Below are positions 35,046-47,149 of a stretch of 64,000 nt of DNA, one piece after another. Numbering within the stretch: position 1 is the stretch's first letter; every line of letters begins with the position of its first letter. The notes under the pieces were generated by a model. It searched no databases, was not told the origin of the DNA, and saw only the letters and a list, made by a program, of their open reading frames with translations. The translations under genes were made by a program, and so were the position numbers. Source of the stretch: Poa pratensis (Eukaryota > Streptophyta > Magnoliopsida > Poales > Poaceae); NCBI GenBank assembly GCA_947311845.1, contig CAMZMU010000069.1, positions 8,115,875-8,179,874 on the forward strand. Reading direction: 5' to 3'.

Positions 35046-38000
35046 ATGAGGTACCTGCCGTCGCTGGGCGGCAAGGCGGCGCACCTGGTGTCCGACCTCC
35101 TCAACCCCGTCTCCGGCCACGAGCGGGAGCCCGCCTCCCACCACCACCACCTCCCTGTGAGCAGCCCCGCCCCCTACCCTACTCCCTCCCCCCTCTCCTC
35201 TGTAGATAGGTTCCACACTGATGCTTGTTCGTCTCCATTTCTGTGCACGTCGTTTTTAGTCCGCTCAATCGGCCAATTCCTTAGGTTTAAGGGTTGCGAG
35301 TGGTGATGATGTTATCAGCGTGTTTCTGTACTAGGGTGCCTGGTTCTCAGGGTTTAGGGACCCATGTGCTGTCGTGCTGCTGCTAATTGACATGCCAGAC
35401 TCGATACTACTGGTGTGATCATTGATATCTGGATACTGATTGGAGTAGAGCTACAAAAGTAAACTAGGGTGATATTGTGTGATTGGCCAGCCACGATTTA
35501 GTTTCCGCTAATTAATTGCTGCCTAGTGAATCTATTTTTTTTAATTGCTGCATATTCCTGTTCTCCTATATGTATTTGGACTTTGGAGTTTTGAGAAACC
35601 TGAGAACAAAAATTACTGAGTTCAGTATCCACTTTAAGGTGCTATCTATCTTGTAGGAGGCCATCGAAGGGCAGGACAATCTATCTGACGATGAAGATGG
35701 TGGAATCCGTAATGGCCCAGACACATCTTCGTTCAGAGCGTTTCTAATGTCATTCATGTCCGCGTCAAGCTCCAGCGATGGTTCGGTGGAGACCGTACCT
35801 GAGCAGAACCTGGATATGGAGTACCCAACCTTAACACCCGTTGGGAGGGGCAACAAGGAAAGGAAGGGGTTACTTAGCAGAGGCAAGCATTCCATCGGAA
35901 AGATTATCGGCAATGCAGGTAGGCTTGGTGGTTTCAGGCAAAAGCCAAGCCACGTCGTTGATGGTGAAATGGCAAGTCAGATGGAGACAATCTCGTCCTG
36001 TTTGGATCTGAAGGTGCCGACGGAGCGTGCTTCGAGTCATAAGTTGCCAACGATGTCTGAACCGTCGATGCTTTTGTCAGAAATGATGCGGAATGCTCTT
36101 TATCCATCTCTTCCTGTTCTTGTTCAAGGAAGAGCTGGATGCTCGTTTACAGGTCACTCTCGAATCTGAATATGTCCTGGTTATCATCGTTTGGGTAAGG
36201 CTTGTCGATTTTTGATTATGTTCATAATTGTGCAGTACCTGGAGGCATGGGATTTCTCTATCTACTCTGTACAGAAGGAGCATGCTTTGCGCTGGTGATT
36301 CACTTCTGGTATGTATACTGTGATTTTGTATGTCTTCCACCTTTCACATCCTTGTGTCCTATATAATATCACCTGATATGGTATCAAATGATATATATAT
36401 GCTTGTCAAGTAGCAGTGCGAACTTTACTGCATGTTTAGAAGCAAGTTCATATAACCATCTCATTCACCCAATTAATTTCACATTCCTGAACTATTATAT
36501 TAGACTATATAGGATGTCCTAACCACTTAATTTTATTGGGGCATACAACAGTTTCCCCACAACATGTCTTTGGTCTGAGGTCCCGAGCACCAAACTTGCT
36601 TCAGTTGCATCCAGCACCTTCCAGCATATTCTGTCCGAATCTGTCTTAAAATTTAGCTGAATCTGATGATATTACATTGCCGTATTGTACAAATCCACTG
36701 GAGGAAAGGAGCAGGTTGTTTGGAAGCTTAGAACATGATAAGATTATGTAGTCATGAACACAAGTTTGCTCTTTGTGAGCAGCATTTAGGTCAATAAGTA
36801 AAGTTGCTGCGTAGATTGCTGAGAGCTTTGCCTTCCAGAAAGCATTTCATTTGTTCGAACTATAAAAAAAGATGATCTGATTAAATATATTTTTGTAGCT
36901 TCTGAATTCCTAACCAAACGATTTCTTTATTATGTGCCATTTGATTTTGTCATTAGACACTGCAATTCTGGGGGTTTAGCTAGAACTCTATAAGTTATAT
37001 TGAAGGTACCGTTTATGTTTTGATTAGGAATAATGTTTCGCTTGGTTTTTGTACAATTTGGTTTCTCACGTCCGCTTCCTCCTAATTTGTGCTGTGACAG
37101 ATAATTGGGGATAAGAAAGGAGCAGTTTTTGGTGGTTTGGTAGAGGCCCTTTGCGGCCTATCATGCAAAGGAAATATCAGGTTTCACTTCCACATATATT
37201 CTGATGGTGTTTCTTGGATGTGTATTTTACCTTACAGGATTACACTCATCGTTGTTACCCTGCATTTCAGGGGACCTACAACTGCTTCGTGTTCACCAAT
37301 GTAGCTGGTCGTCCTGTTATATATCGTCCAACAGGTACTTCCGTACTTATGTATTACTTTGACAGGATTTCCATTGCATGAGAAAATGGAAAATTGGAAA
37401 TACACATTCTTCTCCCATAGTTTCCATGTTTGTAACAACAATATGTACTAGTAACACTAAGGTCACTCACTGGTACTCTATAGAGTTCATTGCCTTATTG
37501 TTGGGACCACTCGTATTTGTAGAAGTGAATATTAGTTGTTGTGCTCCTGATTTGCTTGCTTCCTTATGTTTATAGTGTTAAATTTCCAATTGCAGGTGCT
37601 AATAACTATTTCACGTTTTGCTCCCCCGAGTATTTGGCAATGGGTGGTGGTGGTCACTTTGCACTTTATCTCGACGAAGACCTGTAATCTACTGATCTCT
37701 GTCCTTCCTCCCACCTTGTCATACACAATTTTTGTTTCGTTCTCATGTCTATGTTAGTATGCACAATTTTGTGTCTTTCACGCCCTTCTTTGCAAGTGTT
37801 TACAAGCTCAACATTTATTTTCTGATCATGTGCCTCACGTGTTTGCATTTGCTGTTTGTTGATCTTTCCAGTCTGAATGGTTCGAGTTCCACCTCGGAAA
37901 CGTTTAACAACCCATGCCTATCGCTTTCCCAGGAATTTGAAGTCAAACATGTAGAGGTACGTACATGATCAGTGATATGCATGTCAGTTAGTTCTTAGCA

Positions 38001-38136
38001 TCTCTATTTTTTCATGATGGAACCTGAGAGTGATCACGAGTTTCCGGTGCAGTTGTGGGGCTTCGTCAGTGCTTCTGAATATGATGAGATGCTTACGGTG
38101 TGCCGTACTGAGAAACCTGGGATTTGGAATCTGTGA
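35046..38136 (+). pseudogene. TLDc-domain (OXR-type) protein gene with two single-base frameshifts
   Basis: Eight exons are readable: 35046-35156, 35657-36152, 36236-36308, 37101-37180, 37271-37334, 37596-37683, 37872-37956 and 38053-38136, all GT-AG. They sum to about 360 codons. The start MRYLPSLGGKAAHLVSDLL matches plant TLDc proteins. The C-terminal half is a full TLDc domain: TWRHGISLSTLYRRS, GDKKGAVFGGLVEA, NCFVFTN, FTFCSPEYLAMGGGGHFALY, ETFNN and LWGF. TLDc (OXR) proteins are linked to oxidative-stress resistance and to V-ATPase binding. Two 1-base losses break the frame, one near 36131-36136 (exon 2, before WMLVY) and one in a C run at 37147-37149 (exon 4). Splice sites and all later exons remain perfect. 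This is either a very young pseudogene or a functional gene with consensus indel errors. Confidence 0.85.
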
Positions 38137-40351
38137 CCGTTCATGACTTTCTCAGCCGTCGACACTTTGCCCAGGCCTTGTTCTGATGGCTTGTGCAGTT
38201 TTGTAAGTATATAGGCGCTTGTTAGAGTTTGACTGGAGGTGGTAAAGTAAAACGTCGGTAGAAAAGGGGTTCGCTTTGAAGGTGAAACAACGGCACAGCT
38301 CTGGGACATAACTGGAGCAACCTCATGCTCATGTTTGTAAATATTGTTGAGTACCCAAATTCTAAGCACCTAGATATATGTATCGGATAGATATCCATAT
38401 TCCTCTTTTGTTATACTCCTTTTGTTTGAAAAAGGTTTCTTTTATATACTATACTCCTAAAGTAAGAATTACTCGAGTGCTTATTAGGAGTTCCCAATAT
38501 TGCATTAGAACTCTCGTGCCAATATATTATGAAATGCACAGTTGGTACAGTTACTTTCTGGAACAGCAGTAAGGCATTACTATATTGTTGTGGAGTATCA
38601 TATGGACCTCGATCTGCATCGCTCTGTGTGCTTCCACTTGAGCTCTAGGAAAGGAAAGAGGAAGATTGGTTTGAAGAAGACTGGCCCAGCTTCCGCCGGC
38701 CTCCACTTGCACCTCTGCTCACCGCGCGGCCACCGGCCTCAGAGCCGGTCACCAAGGAGAAGGTTGCTGGGTTGGCGGCAAACACGTTGAAGAGGAGCAT
38801 TGAGACGCCGAGTGCCGCAGACAGTGGCTGAGTGGTTGGTGGAGGTCAAGCTCCTCCTACCCGCGACTCCGGCTCAAGCAGCGCTCCATCTGCGAGGAGT
38901 AGCTCCGCAAGTCCCTCCGACTGCATCGAATGGTACAATACGAGGTACAGTATCCTTTTGTTGGATGCACAGGGAGACTGTAGGGCAAATTAGTAGGGCA
39001 GTGCACTGTAATTACATCATCACTTGTGTAGGTCAGGTTCCGCGATTCCCCTTGTTAAGCTTCAGATTGGTATCCGACAATGAACCAAACTCCTCACCTG
39101 ACAATGAGAACTGGTATTAGTTCAACTTATAATTCACTCAGCAACACCTTCAGGTGTGTGTAGACCGGCGTCTCCATGGATTGATCGGGTAGAGAGGAAA
39201 TGTACACGTAATTTGTGTGCACTGGTTAGATGGATAGGGAGGAAATGTAATGTGATGTCCAGAGTTCCAGCATTGCTTATGTATTATCTAAACATCGTAG
39301 CTCCTTCATAGGCTGTCTAAGTCAGGGAGAAGATTGTAGCGGTGTCTTCATGTCTCTGCCAATTTCCTGTTCCAGATAGAGAGCGTTCAATCCTGAAGAA
39401 ACTTAAAATATACCTAACTTTACATTTCGTGTGACACAATTCTTAGGCTCGGACTGTAGAGAGCGTTCAATCAAATAGAACATGACATGCATGTCTATTA
39501 TGTGCTTTGACAGTTAAAGATGCTTCTGTTATTTGTATAACGTCCAAACTTCAAACCTGAAAACAGCAGTAAGAACAAAAAAAATTATAATCCAACCTAA
39601 ATAGTGTATTTGCAAATTCAAAAGTGTAATGCAGTTGCCAAGTGCTAGGGTAACAACAGCAAAAACTTTTCTGATTATGTAAAGTTTTGAATTTTTATCA
39701 TCAGCAAGGAGTTACTATATTATTATTATATGTGTCGTATGGACTGATTGAGTGCCTAGTTACCACTTACCAGTGAAAGCTATTTATCGCATAGGATTGG
39801 TCATGACCTGTCTATTTTTCTTTGCCAGTTGTACCAAACACACAAGTTTAGTTGTGGTGTAGTAGTTGATACCTATGATTAGACTTGTCCATTTTTATCA
39901 GACGCATAGGAAACGTATTACTCTGTCCAATATGTAGTGATGTAAATGAAAATGACCTTTTTCTCTTGTAAGAATATATGCCCTCTCTTAATTGTTTTTC
40001 TTTTCTTACTTGGCCTTTGCTATCAAATAAAATCTTGAAAATCTGCTACGCTGTTACAAATATTGCACGGAGCTTAAAGCAGTATTTTGCAAGTGGAGTA
40101 ATTGATGGTTGCATATTAGATACGCAGCATGATTTAAAATTTGTGCTTTTTGCATTTTGGGAAAGCATATATGAACACATGTTAGTGTTGATGTTAGATT
40201 GCCACCTCTTTAAAAACATGTTTTCTCAGTCAATGTCTTGGAGGAAAAGGGAGGCAAACTTTTACCTGCTCTAAGGCAAGGCAAGGACATGCTGTCCCTG
40301 ATGGAAAGAAAAAAATGCTAGCAAGCTAATGATTATGAAAGTTAAGCATTA
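38137..40351. other. Intergenic DNA downstream of TLDc gene
   Basis: This includes the presumed 3' UTR (38137 to about 38370) and a GC-richer stretch near 38640-38960 with short open frames. I see no identifiable gene, repeat boundary or RNA gene in the rest, which is AT-rich. Confidence 0.5.
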
Positions 40352-40474
40352 CTCCCTCCGTTCCAAATTAGATGACTTCCATTTGCTCACATGTGGATGT
40401 ATCTAGACATGTTATAATTATAGATACATCCACATTTGTTTAAATTGAAGTCATCTAATTTAGAACGGAGGGAG
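40352..40474. mobile_element. Stowaway-type MITE (Tc1/Mariner)
   Basis: The 123-bp element has ends CTCCCTCCGTTCC and GGAACGGAGGGAG-like (AGAACGGAGGGAG) and is flanked by TA at 40350-40351 and 40475-40476. The halves are largely complementary over their length, giving a fold-back structure. Confidence 0.9.
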
Positions 40475-40476
40475 TA

Positions 40477-41014
40477 CTAGTGGAGCGGTAGAGCCCCCAT
40501 GAAAAAAAAAGCACAGCAAGCGGAGACAACATGTTTTTCAGCTGGCTGTTTGGGTTGTTTCTGTAAGTCTTAACTGTTTTCAGTCACAGTTGGTTGACAT
40601 GACAGAATTTAGTCAACCCTCTTACTACCTGACACGTTTAATTTCTTCCACATGCTAGTATTTTCAATTTTATTTATTGCACTATCTATAAAAGCATCAA
40701 CGTGGTTCTTCCATTCTAGGTCAACAAACAGTACTTCAGGAAATGCATTTCGAACTTGCATAAATTGCAACTAAGCAAGCTTTTTCTTCATTTTAGTTCT
40801 GGCATATGATAAATGACCTCTGGCGTGGTAGCAGTGCGCAATAGTTTTTTCAACGTGTGTTGTCACTCAAGCTATATCGTTACACCATTGTATCAATTTT
40901 CAAAAGGGCCTATTTTTAGCAACTAGGACAAAGCAGTACTGCAGGAACTAAGATAAAGTGGTGGAGAGAAAAAGCAAAACAACCCACGCAACCTTCCATG
41001 TGTATTATATGTAT
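40477..41014. other. Unassigned intergenic DNA
   Basis: AT-rich DNA between the Stowaway MITE and the repeat downstream of the MYB gene. No feature recognised. Confidence 0.5.
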
Positions 41015-41274
41015 ACATATACATTCCATACTCGTAGATTTATCTGCTGATTCTTTATGAGTCTACAAGTTCATGCAAAAATCTGCAGAAACTAATATGT
41101 ACACCATATACATTCCATACTTGTAGGTTTATGTGCTGATTTTTATGAGTCCACAAGTTCATGCAAAAATCTGCCGAAACTAGTATGTACACATACGCAT
41201 TCCATACTTGTAGGTTTATCTCCGATTCCTTCTGAGTCTACAAGTTCATGCAAAAACTCTGCAGAAACTATGTA
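41015..41274. repeat. Three ~87-bp tandem repeats downstream of the MYB gene
   Basis: Three copies (about 41015-41102, 41103-41189 and 41190-41274) share CATTCCATACT-GTAG, GAGTC-ACAAGTTCATGCAAAAA and CTGC-GAAACTA. They start within about 100 bp of the MYB stop codon, so they probably lie in or just after its 3' UTR. Confidence 0.8.
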
Positions 41275-41416
41275 AAAAGTGGTAAAATTATAAGCTTAAA
41301 TTCAAAAAAATGCAAGCCATAGGCTAGTATACAATTCAAGCTAGGGAATGAAGGTTACATCATGCAAAGTCGCTCAGGAGCTCTTCATCAAGGAGGAATT
41401 CTGACCAACTGGGCAA

Positions 41417-42492
41417 CTAACTACTGACACCGTTGCAGTTTGAGGTGCTGATGGTATTACACATGCTGGAAACCGCCATGTCAGTGAGTGGTGGAAGGGA
41501 GTTTTCGGAGAGAAACAGCCTATGGGTGATCTCACCCTCACTGCGGTACTGCTCACTGCTTTCAACATTGTTAATTGAACTCGGGCCGATGTTGCCAATT
41601 GTGTGATCAAAGGGAATGCTAGGCATTTGAATCTGAGGCACCTGCCGTGCTAAGTCTATGCCACCAATACCATCAAATACACTTGGGGAAAGCATCTGTG
41701 GAGGGCTCAGGAATCTGATCTGCTCCAGGTCTGTGGTGAGAGTGTCGAGGCTGCTGCTTGTAGTGGGGCTTGCGGCAGTGGACGCTGCAGAGTGAAGAAG
41801 TGAGTGCATGTACTGGAGGGTGGCAGCCTGGACTGCCTCGGTCTGCAGCCTGGCAGTCTGGTCGCCCCATGGTCGCTGCTCGACGAAGGGGCGAAGGTTG
41901 GCGAGTGCCATGAGCTGCGGGAGGGCAGCAAAGAAGTCCGTCCTCGGCCGGTGGGTCATCGGATCAATACCCATCTTGATGAGCTTCTTCCTAAGGTGAG
42001 TGTTCCAGAAGTTCTTGATCTCGTTGTCTGTTCGCCCAGGCAGGTGCTTAGCGATAGCCGACCACCTGGTTTGGTTACGCATGTTAGGCAAAACTTTTCA
42101 TGTGAGATTAATGCAATGGAACAACGTAGGTGCGGTTAGTACTTGTTGCCGAGGATGGTATGTAGCTGGAGGATGGTTTGCTCTTCCTCCTGGGAGAACT
42201 TCCCTCTCTTGATGTCTGGCTTCAGGTAGTTGGTCCATCTTAGCCTGCAGCTCTTGCCACACCTGTTCAGGCCTGCAAGAACAATATAGTGGACATCATG
42301 CTTAGTGAAGGTAATGGGCATGAGGCAGAGAAACAGAGAGATGTATGATGTATGAGTACCAGCAAGCTGAGGCAGGGCCCTCCAGCTTCCATGGCCATGC
42401 TTTTGGATGTAGCTCATGAGCTTCTCGTCTTCTTCAGTGGTCCAGGGGCCCTTCTTGAGGCCATTCTCATCACTGGAAGGTGGCCTCCCCAT
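41417..42492 (-). CDS. R2R3-MYB transcription factor with in-frame TAG before its conserved tail
   Basis: The exons are 42360-42492 (133 bp), 42143-42272 (130 bp) and 41417-42065. The first two sizes are the classic R2R3-MYB pattern. R2 starts [20 protein letters not shown] and R3 starts [20 protein letters not shown], with the regular tryptophans and phenylalanine at the first R3 position. After the repeats comes the motif [20 protein letters not shown], as in the MYB41/MYB102/MYB39 group that controls suberin, cutin or stress responses (assignment by resemblance). The frame stops at TAG (41417-41419), giving 303 residues. However, the same frame continues for 18 more codons, LPSWSEFLLDEELLSDFA, to TGA at 41360-41362, which looks like a conserved acidic C-terminal motif. 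The full product would be 322 residues. It is a nuclear DNA-binding protein. Confidence 0.88.
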
Positions 42493-42607
42493 TGATGGAT
42501 AAGAATAGCTAGGTCAGTACCGGCAGGATGGGGGAGACTATCTACCTCTCCCTCACACCTTGGGGTTCTTGTCTTCCTGGATTGCTGGTTACCTGAACAT
42601 AACTTCC

Positions 42608-42616
42608 TATATATAA
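42608..42616 (-). promoter_or_regulatory. TATA box of the MYB gene
   Basis: The minus strand reads TTATATATAGG about 116 bp upstream of the start codon at 42492, a good TATA match at a normal distance for a short 5' UTR. Confidence 0.55.
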
Positions 42617-44028
42617 TGGCTTCCTGATCCCTGTTTCCTAGAGGAACAGCACCATGCTAGACATGATTATTTAAAATGGAGAAGACTGATATGCCCTTAG
42701 AATTTAATTTCACTTTCTGATCTGGTGCATGCAATTGCATGTGGATGGTGTTGGGCCAGGGTCTTGTATGTGTCCATACAATAAAATATATGTGGCACTT
42801 GGTTATGTTGACTTGAGTATGCTGGCTATTAGGGCAATCACCATGACCACAATGTGATGGCGACAGAAATCCCACCTGCTTCTCTTTTCCTACCTTTGTC
42901 CTGTGTTCTTAGTTGTTTTATGTGTGTAATTTTGTGCTTTGTCCTGCTATCCCTTATATATAGATGTTTGACAAGAGTTTCATGAAATAGTTTGCTTTTG
43001 AACGACCACAAAATTGAATAATTGATTGTACAGATTTTTTTTTTCCTTTTCATCTGAGGCTGTGGTTTTATGGCTGGTGAAGGTACTGGATGATAGAGCT
43101 AATTCATCTCAGGTATGTCTTTTGTCCGCAACTACCAACTCCATGTATTACTTTTGTCTGGTTTCACATCGCATGCGGTGTGCATCATTCCACGTGCTTT
43201 GCAAGGTAGGTGTGGATTCAGATTTACATTTCCGAAATTCATCCATGCACGCAATGTGAGAAGAAATCAGCCAAGGCGCTCTTGTCACCTTGTCTGTCTT
43301 CCTCATGTCTGGTTCTTTGGATCTCCATAAACAAATGTAGAATCAAGCATGCCCACCAGTGTTTAACACATAGTCCTAGGTAAACATGGGCCAATGCAAA
43401 TCATCGCGCGTTCACTTTTCAAATGCTCCCTGTTCATATACTCATGTTGTTTGTTTTCTGATGATCCTTGACTCCTGGACTTATATTAGAACCGAATCTC
43501 TTAGTCTGGAGTATTCCAGTCCTTTCTGAAAAAAATACAGATACAAAGCATAAGGAGAAACTGTGCCTGGTAACTTTATATTTTTGAAGGCTTCAGTCAA
43601 ATTAGTCTAGGTTGCTGATTCCAATTTGTTCTCTGTGTGTGCTTGCAGAGTTAGATCATTATATTATCTGTTTAGGCACTCCTTGGTTAGTCTCTTCATG
43701 CAAAAGCTTTCTATTCGTCAGGTAGAGGACATCAGCAAAGATCTTGGCAGATTATGCATTACAAATGGAAGCTAGAAGAAAAAATAGCGGGTGAGAGCTT
43801 CAACCCATTTCAGTGTTTACCCAATACTACATTTCTAATTTGTAGGTGTCGTTGTCTGGCTTCAGGGACCTTCCAGCCAGGAAGAACAGGTGACCTACTG
43901 ACGAGTTTGTATACCAATGCTAGGATCTTATCCATTTCCAAATTTACCCATGCATGGCTGCAAATGATGGCTGTAAAGGTGGTGGATCAATGACACCAGC
44001 CTTTGACATGGGTGCAGGAAAGCAAAAG
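42617..44028. other. MYB upstream region and unassigned intergenic DNA
   Basis: Mixed-composition DNA without recognisable coding, RNA or terminal-repeat signals. Short frames on both strands are not supported. Confidence 0.45.
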
Positions 44029-44600
44029 TTTTTTTTTTTTTTTTTTTTTTTTGAACAGGGGATGGTCCCAGAGGGACCTAGATGCTTATATTAATTGCAG
44101 TGGCAACATACAAAGAGGACCAAAGAAGAAGTAAAATTACAAGCAAGTCCATACAATTTGCACTAAGGACCCTAGGTTTCCAGAAGGGAACGCAATCAGG
44201 TCCGGCTCCGTCTCCACTGCAACAAACGAAGGGTAGCGCAGCCGAACACACCGCCGCCGGGGACGAACCACTTGGGGAGGAACGTCGGGAGCCTGCTGCA
44301 CCAGAGCCAAAGGGCCTCCAAACAGGCACGACGGCCAGGAGGTTGATCACCATCGAACGCCGGCATGAATCCGGCGAAGAAGGACGGAGGGGTCGCCGAT
44401 CGACCAACAGAGATGGCAGCCAACATAGAGCCACCATGGATGACCTCCAGGGAGCAGCATCCAAACTCCCCTGGTGCAACTCCAGCAGCAATAGAACACG
44501 AGTTTGGACAGAAACTCTGCTCTCGCCACCACGCCAAGAAACAGAGAGCATACCCAAATTCATGCCATCACCAACAGAGACGCGATTAGTTTAGGTATGT
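44029..44600 (-). mobile_element. Non-LTR retroelement fragment, 3' end with poly(A), minus strand
   Basis: A run of 24 T (44029-44052) on the plus strand is the poly(A) tail of a minus-strand element. Upstream of it on the minus strand come TAATATAAGCATCTAGGTCC and a GC-richer body up to about 44600. The frames on both strands are open by composition, but I recognise no reverse transcriptase. The 5' boundary is uncertain. Confidence 0.5.
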
Positions 44601-45179
44601 GCTTCCAGTGGGAAACATCATCGATCCTGGTTGCATGGATGACGTATTTTGCAGCTCTTGGTACTCCAAAAGCTGCAAGCGATCTCAGTAGTTAAATCTT
44701 GCAGTGTTTGGGAACTGTTGTAGTCTTGCGCTCCCGTATGATCACTGTTATTCTTAATACACACCTAAACCTAACTGTCTGTTTATATATGCAAAAGAAA
44801 ATCCAAAAATATTCTCCAAAACTAAAACAAAAAACAGCAGCAGCCAGCAGTCTAACTTCTCTCCCTGATCCCTATATTGACATTTTGCCAAAGCTCAGGT
44901 TGGTCTGGCCCCAGTTTTTCCCAACTGCTGTACACCCAACTTTGCAGGGAGAAAAGGTTATCCATAACATCTTTTTTATTTTGCAAATCCCCCAACATTA
45001 TGTATGGACGCATATTTTGCTGCAAAAAAATAGAACACATTATCCCTAGATCTTCGTATGTCTGCTACCATATTCATACTTCTCAGAACAAAGTGTATCT
45101 TGCCGTGACAGCCAAAACCAAATTAATGTATTCGTGTCCATGTTTTTATCAATGACAAAGTCAAAGATAGTTAAGCTGT

Positions 45180-45660
45180 CATATTATCTTTCGTGGCGTT
45201 AGTGGTCAAAGATAGCATTTCTCTGGGGATTAGTCATGTTCCGATTAGTTTCTTTTATCCGTATGATAGGTGGTTTTCACAGTTCTGTGGTAGGGATATA
45301 ATCTCTATTATGAATTTATGATTGGTGTGGTTGCTATATTTTGGTCTATATGGAAGACCAGTAATAAATCTTGCTTCCAACGAGTTAGGCATGGGGATCC
45401 CACTATTGTTGTGTTATATGTGTGCAATTTTCTGCATGTTTGGGCGAAACTACAGAAAAACGGGCTCCCATTCCCATGAATGTTGCCGCAGGGGCTAGCA
45501 CAATGACTCGAGTGGTGCAGGAAATCATTGGGCAGGGACATGGATGGAAGCCAATCAACGGAAGGATTGATCTGTGACATATGTCTTAACCTGGCGCTTA
45601 CCTCCCTGTGGATGCCTTGTCCTGAACTGTAGTAGTTGAAGCCTGTTGTTTTTGGGAATA
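45180..45660 (+). pseudogene. Decayed LINE polymerase C-terminal fragment
   Basis: One frame reads WSIWKTSNKSCFQRVRHGDP followed by NFLHVWAKLQKN. This resembles the C-terminal tail of plant LINE reverse-transcriptase proteins (W-x-IWK-x-RN...CF pattern). Stops interrupt it, and the 5' limit is not clear. Confidence 0.45.
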
Positions 45661-45680
45661 GCTAAATTATTCCTGTTTAT

Positions 45681-45718
45681 ATAAAGGCAAAACTTTTGCC
45701 TCGTTTCAAAAAAAAAAT
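45681..45718 (+). mobile_element. Very short LINE 3' tail with 14-bp target duplication
   Basis: About 38 bp contains the stem GGCAAAACTTTTGCC and an A-run. It is bounded on both sides by TTATTCCTGTTTAT (45667-45680 and about 45719-45732). The structure fits an extremely 5'-truncated LINE insertion; the exact right edge depends on the number of A and T residues. Confidence 0.5.
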
Positions 45719-46339
45719 TTATTCCTGTTTATGTTAAGTTGCTTAGCTTTGCTTTCAGTTCTCTGGTAGTTGTGATCTATTTTTCTCTGAAAACAGTGGA
45801 GGTTGTCCTGCTGTTTTTGCAAAAAAATGTATGGATGATACATCTAAAAACGGATCCTTGTATGGACACACCAATTTCTTAACTGAAATTGGGAGCCCTT
45901 CTCTTAGGTTCCTTTTGCTCAAATAAGCCCTTGTTCTATTCTGTCGTCGCTCTCAAAACTAAGGTACTACGTGTCCGGACCTTCTCATGGAGATTCAATT
46001 CAGTAAGGGTCAAAGTAAAGTGGAGAACAGTTCCCTTTTGAAAAAGGAAAATGAACTTTAAATTTTGTGAAGATGTAAATGCAGTATGTTGTGCAATAAT
46101 TGATATACTGGTGACCCATAACTTGTTTTTTACATCTGATAGCTACTTTTTTTTTCAAATGTACATGCAACTAGTGGCACATCGATTACTTCCTGGGAAC
46201 AGTTGGGCTCTCTCTACTGGAATAATCAAATACTAGGATTAACTCTACAACCTGGAATAACAAAGTCTTTCAAACTGTAATTTTTTTGCTTGACTTGCCA
46301 TCCATAGACGAGCTTGACCCAGTAAATGGTGGACCATGA

Positions 46340-46910
46340 TATCTAGACAAAACACAAGGCGGGGCTCTCGCTTGGCTTGCTCTCCAAAACCGCCTTTGGA
46401 CGGCGGATCGTTTGGCGCGCCGCGGCCGGCCAAATTGTGGACTTTGCCCGCTTTGCAAAAGGGTTCCGGAGTCGGCCTCCCACCTACTTGTCCATTGCCG
46501 GTTCACTACTAGGATTTGGAGCCTCTTGAAAGATTGGCTTGGGTTACAACACCCTGACCTCTCCCCTTGGCCGACCCTCTCCCTCATGGAGTGGTGGCGT
46601 CATATGTTTGGTGCCGGGATGACCCACCGCAAAGCAATGACTTCTCTCGCCCTCCTCATCTCTTGGAAAATTTGGAACGAGCGGAATGCTCGGGTGTTTC
46701 GCAACAAATACACCTCGTCTATTGGCATTCTCGCCAAGATCAAGAATGAGGCGAAACTTTGGGTGATCGCGGGCGCAAAGCGCCTTGGTGAATTAATGCC
46801 GGGAGAGTAATTCGTTTTGTATTTTGTGTGTTGGTGTTGTTCAAACTGTATGCCTTAACTCTCTCTTAATAAAGAAAATGGGGGCAATGCTTATTTCAAA
46901 AAAAAAAAAA
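46340..46910 (+). pseudogene. 5'-truncated LINE with zf-RVT domain and poly(A)
   Basis: An open frame from about 46358 to 46810 reads WLALQNRLWTADRLARRG, then CGLCPLCKRVPESASHLLVHC, the zinc-binding reverse transcriptase domain (C-x2-C...H-x4-C) of plant LINEs. It continues SWKIWNERNARVFRNK and ends at a TAA stop. The 3' UTR has AATAAAG near 46869, and the poly(A) tract is 46898-46910. The reverse transcriptase itself is missing through 5' truncation. The frame is still open over 150 codons, so the insertion is fairly young. Confidence 0.88.
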
Positions 46911-47149
46911 CCCCTATGCAGCAATGCTTCTGACCAAGATAAAGGATGAGGCAAGTTTTTGGCTCATGGACAGTAACAAAAACACCTGTGACTGATTCCT
47001 ATAAAATCACAGTTACCTCCATCTCACCTTATAACCAAATCACATATCATAATATATAAAGTGCTTCTTTTAGTGCTACATGCTGAAGCCAAAAGCCAAC
47101 ATGCACGTTGATTATAGGAGCAAAAGAAATATCTCAAATTATGCATGAT

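Noticed and set aside
44082..44594. 170-codon plus-strand frame
   Set aside because: It is antisense to a minus-strand non-LTR element with a poly(A) tail; no domain recognised.
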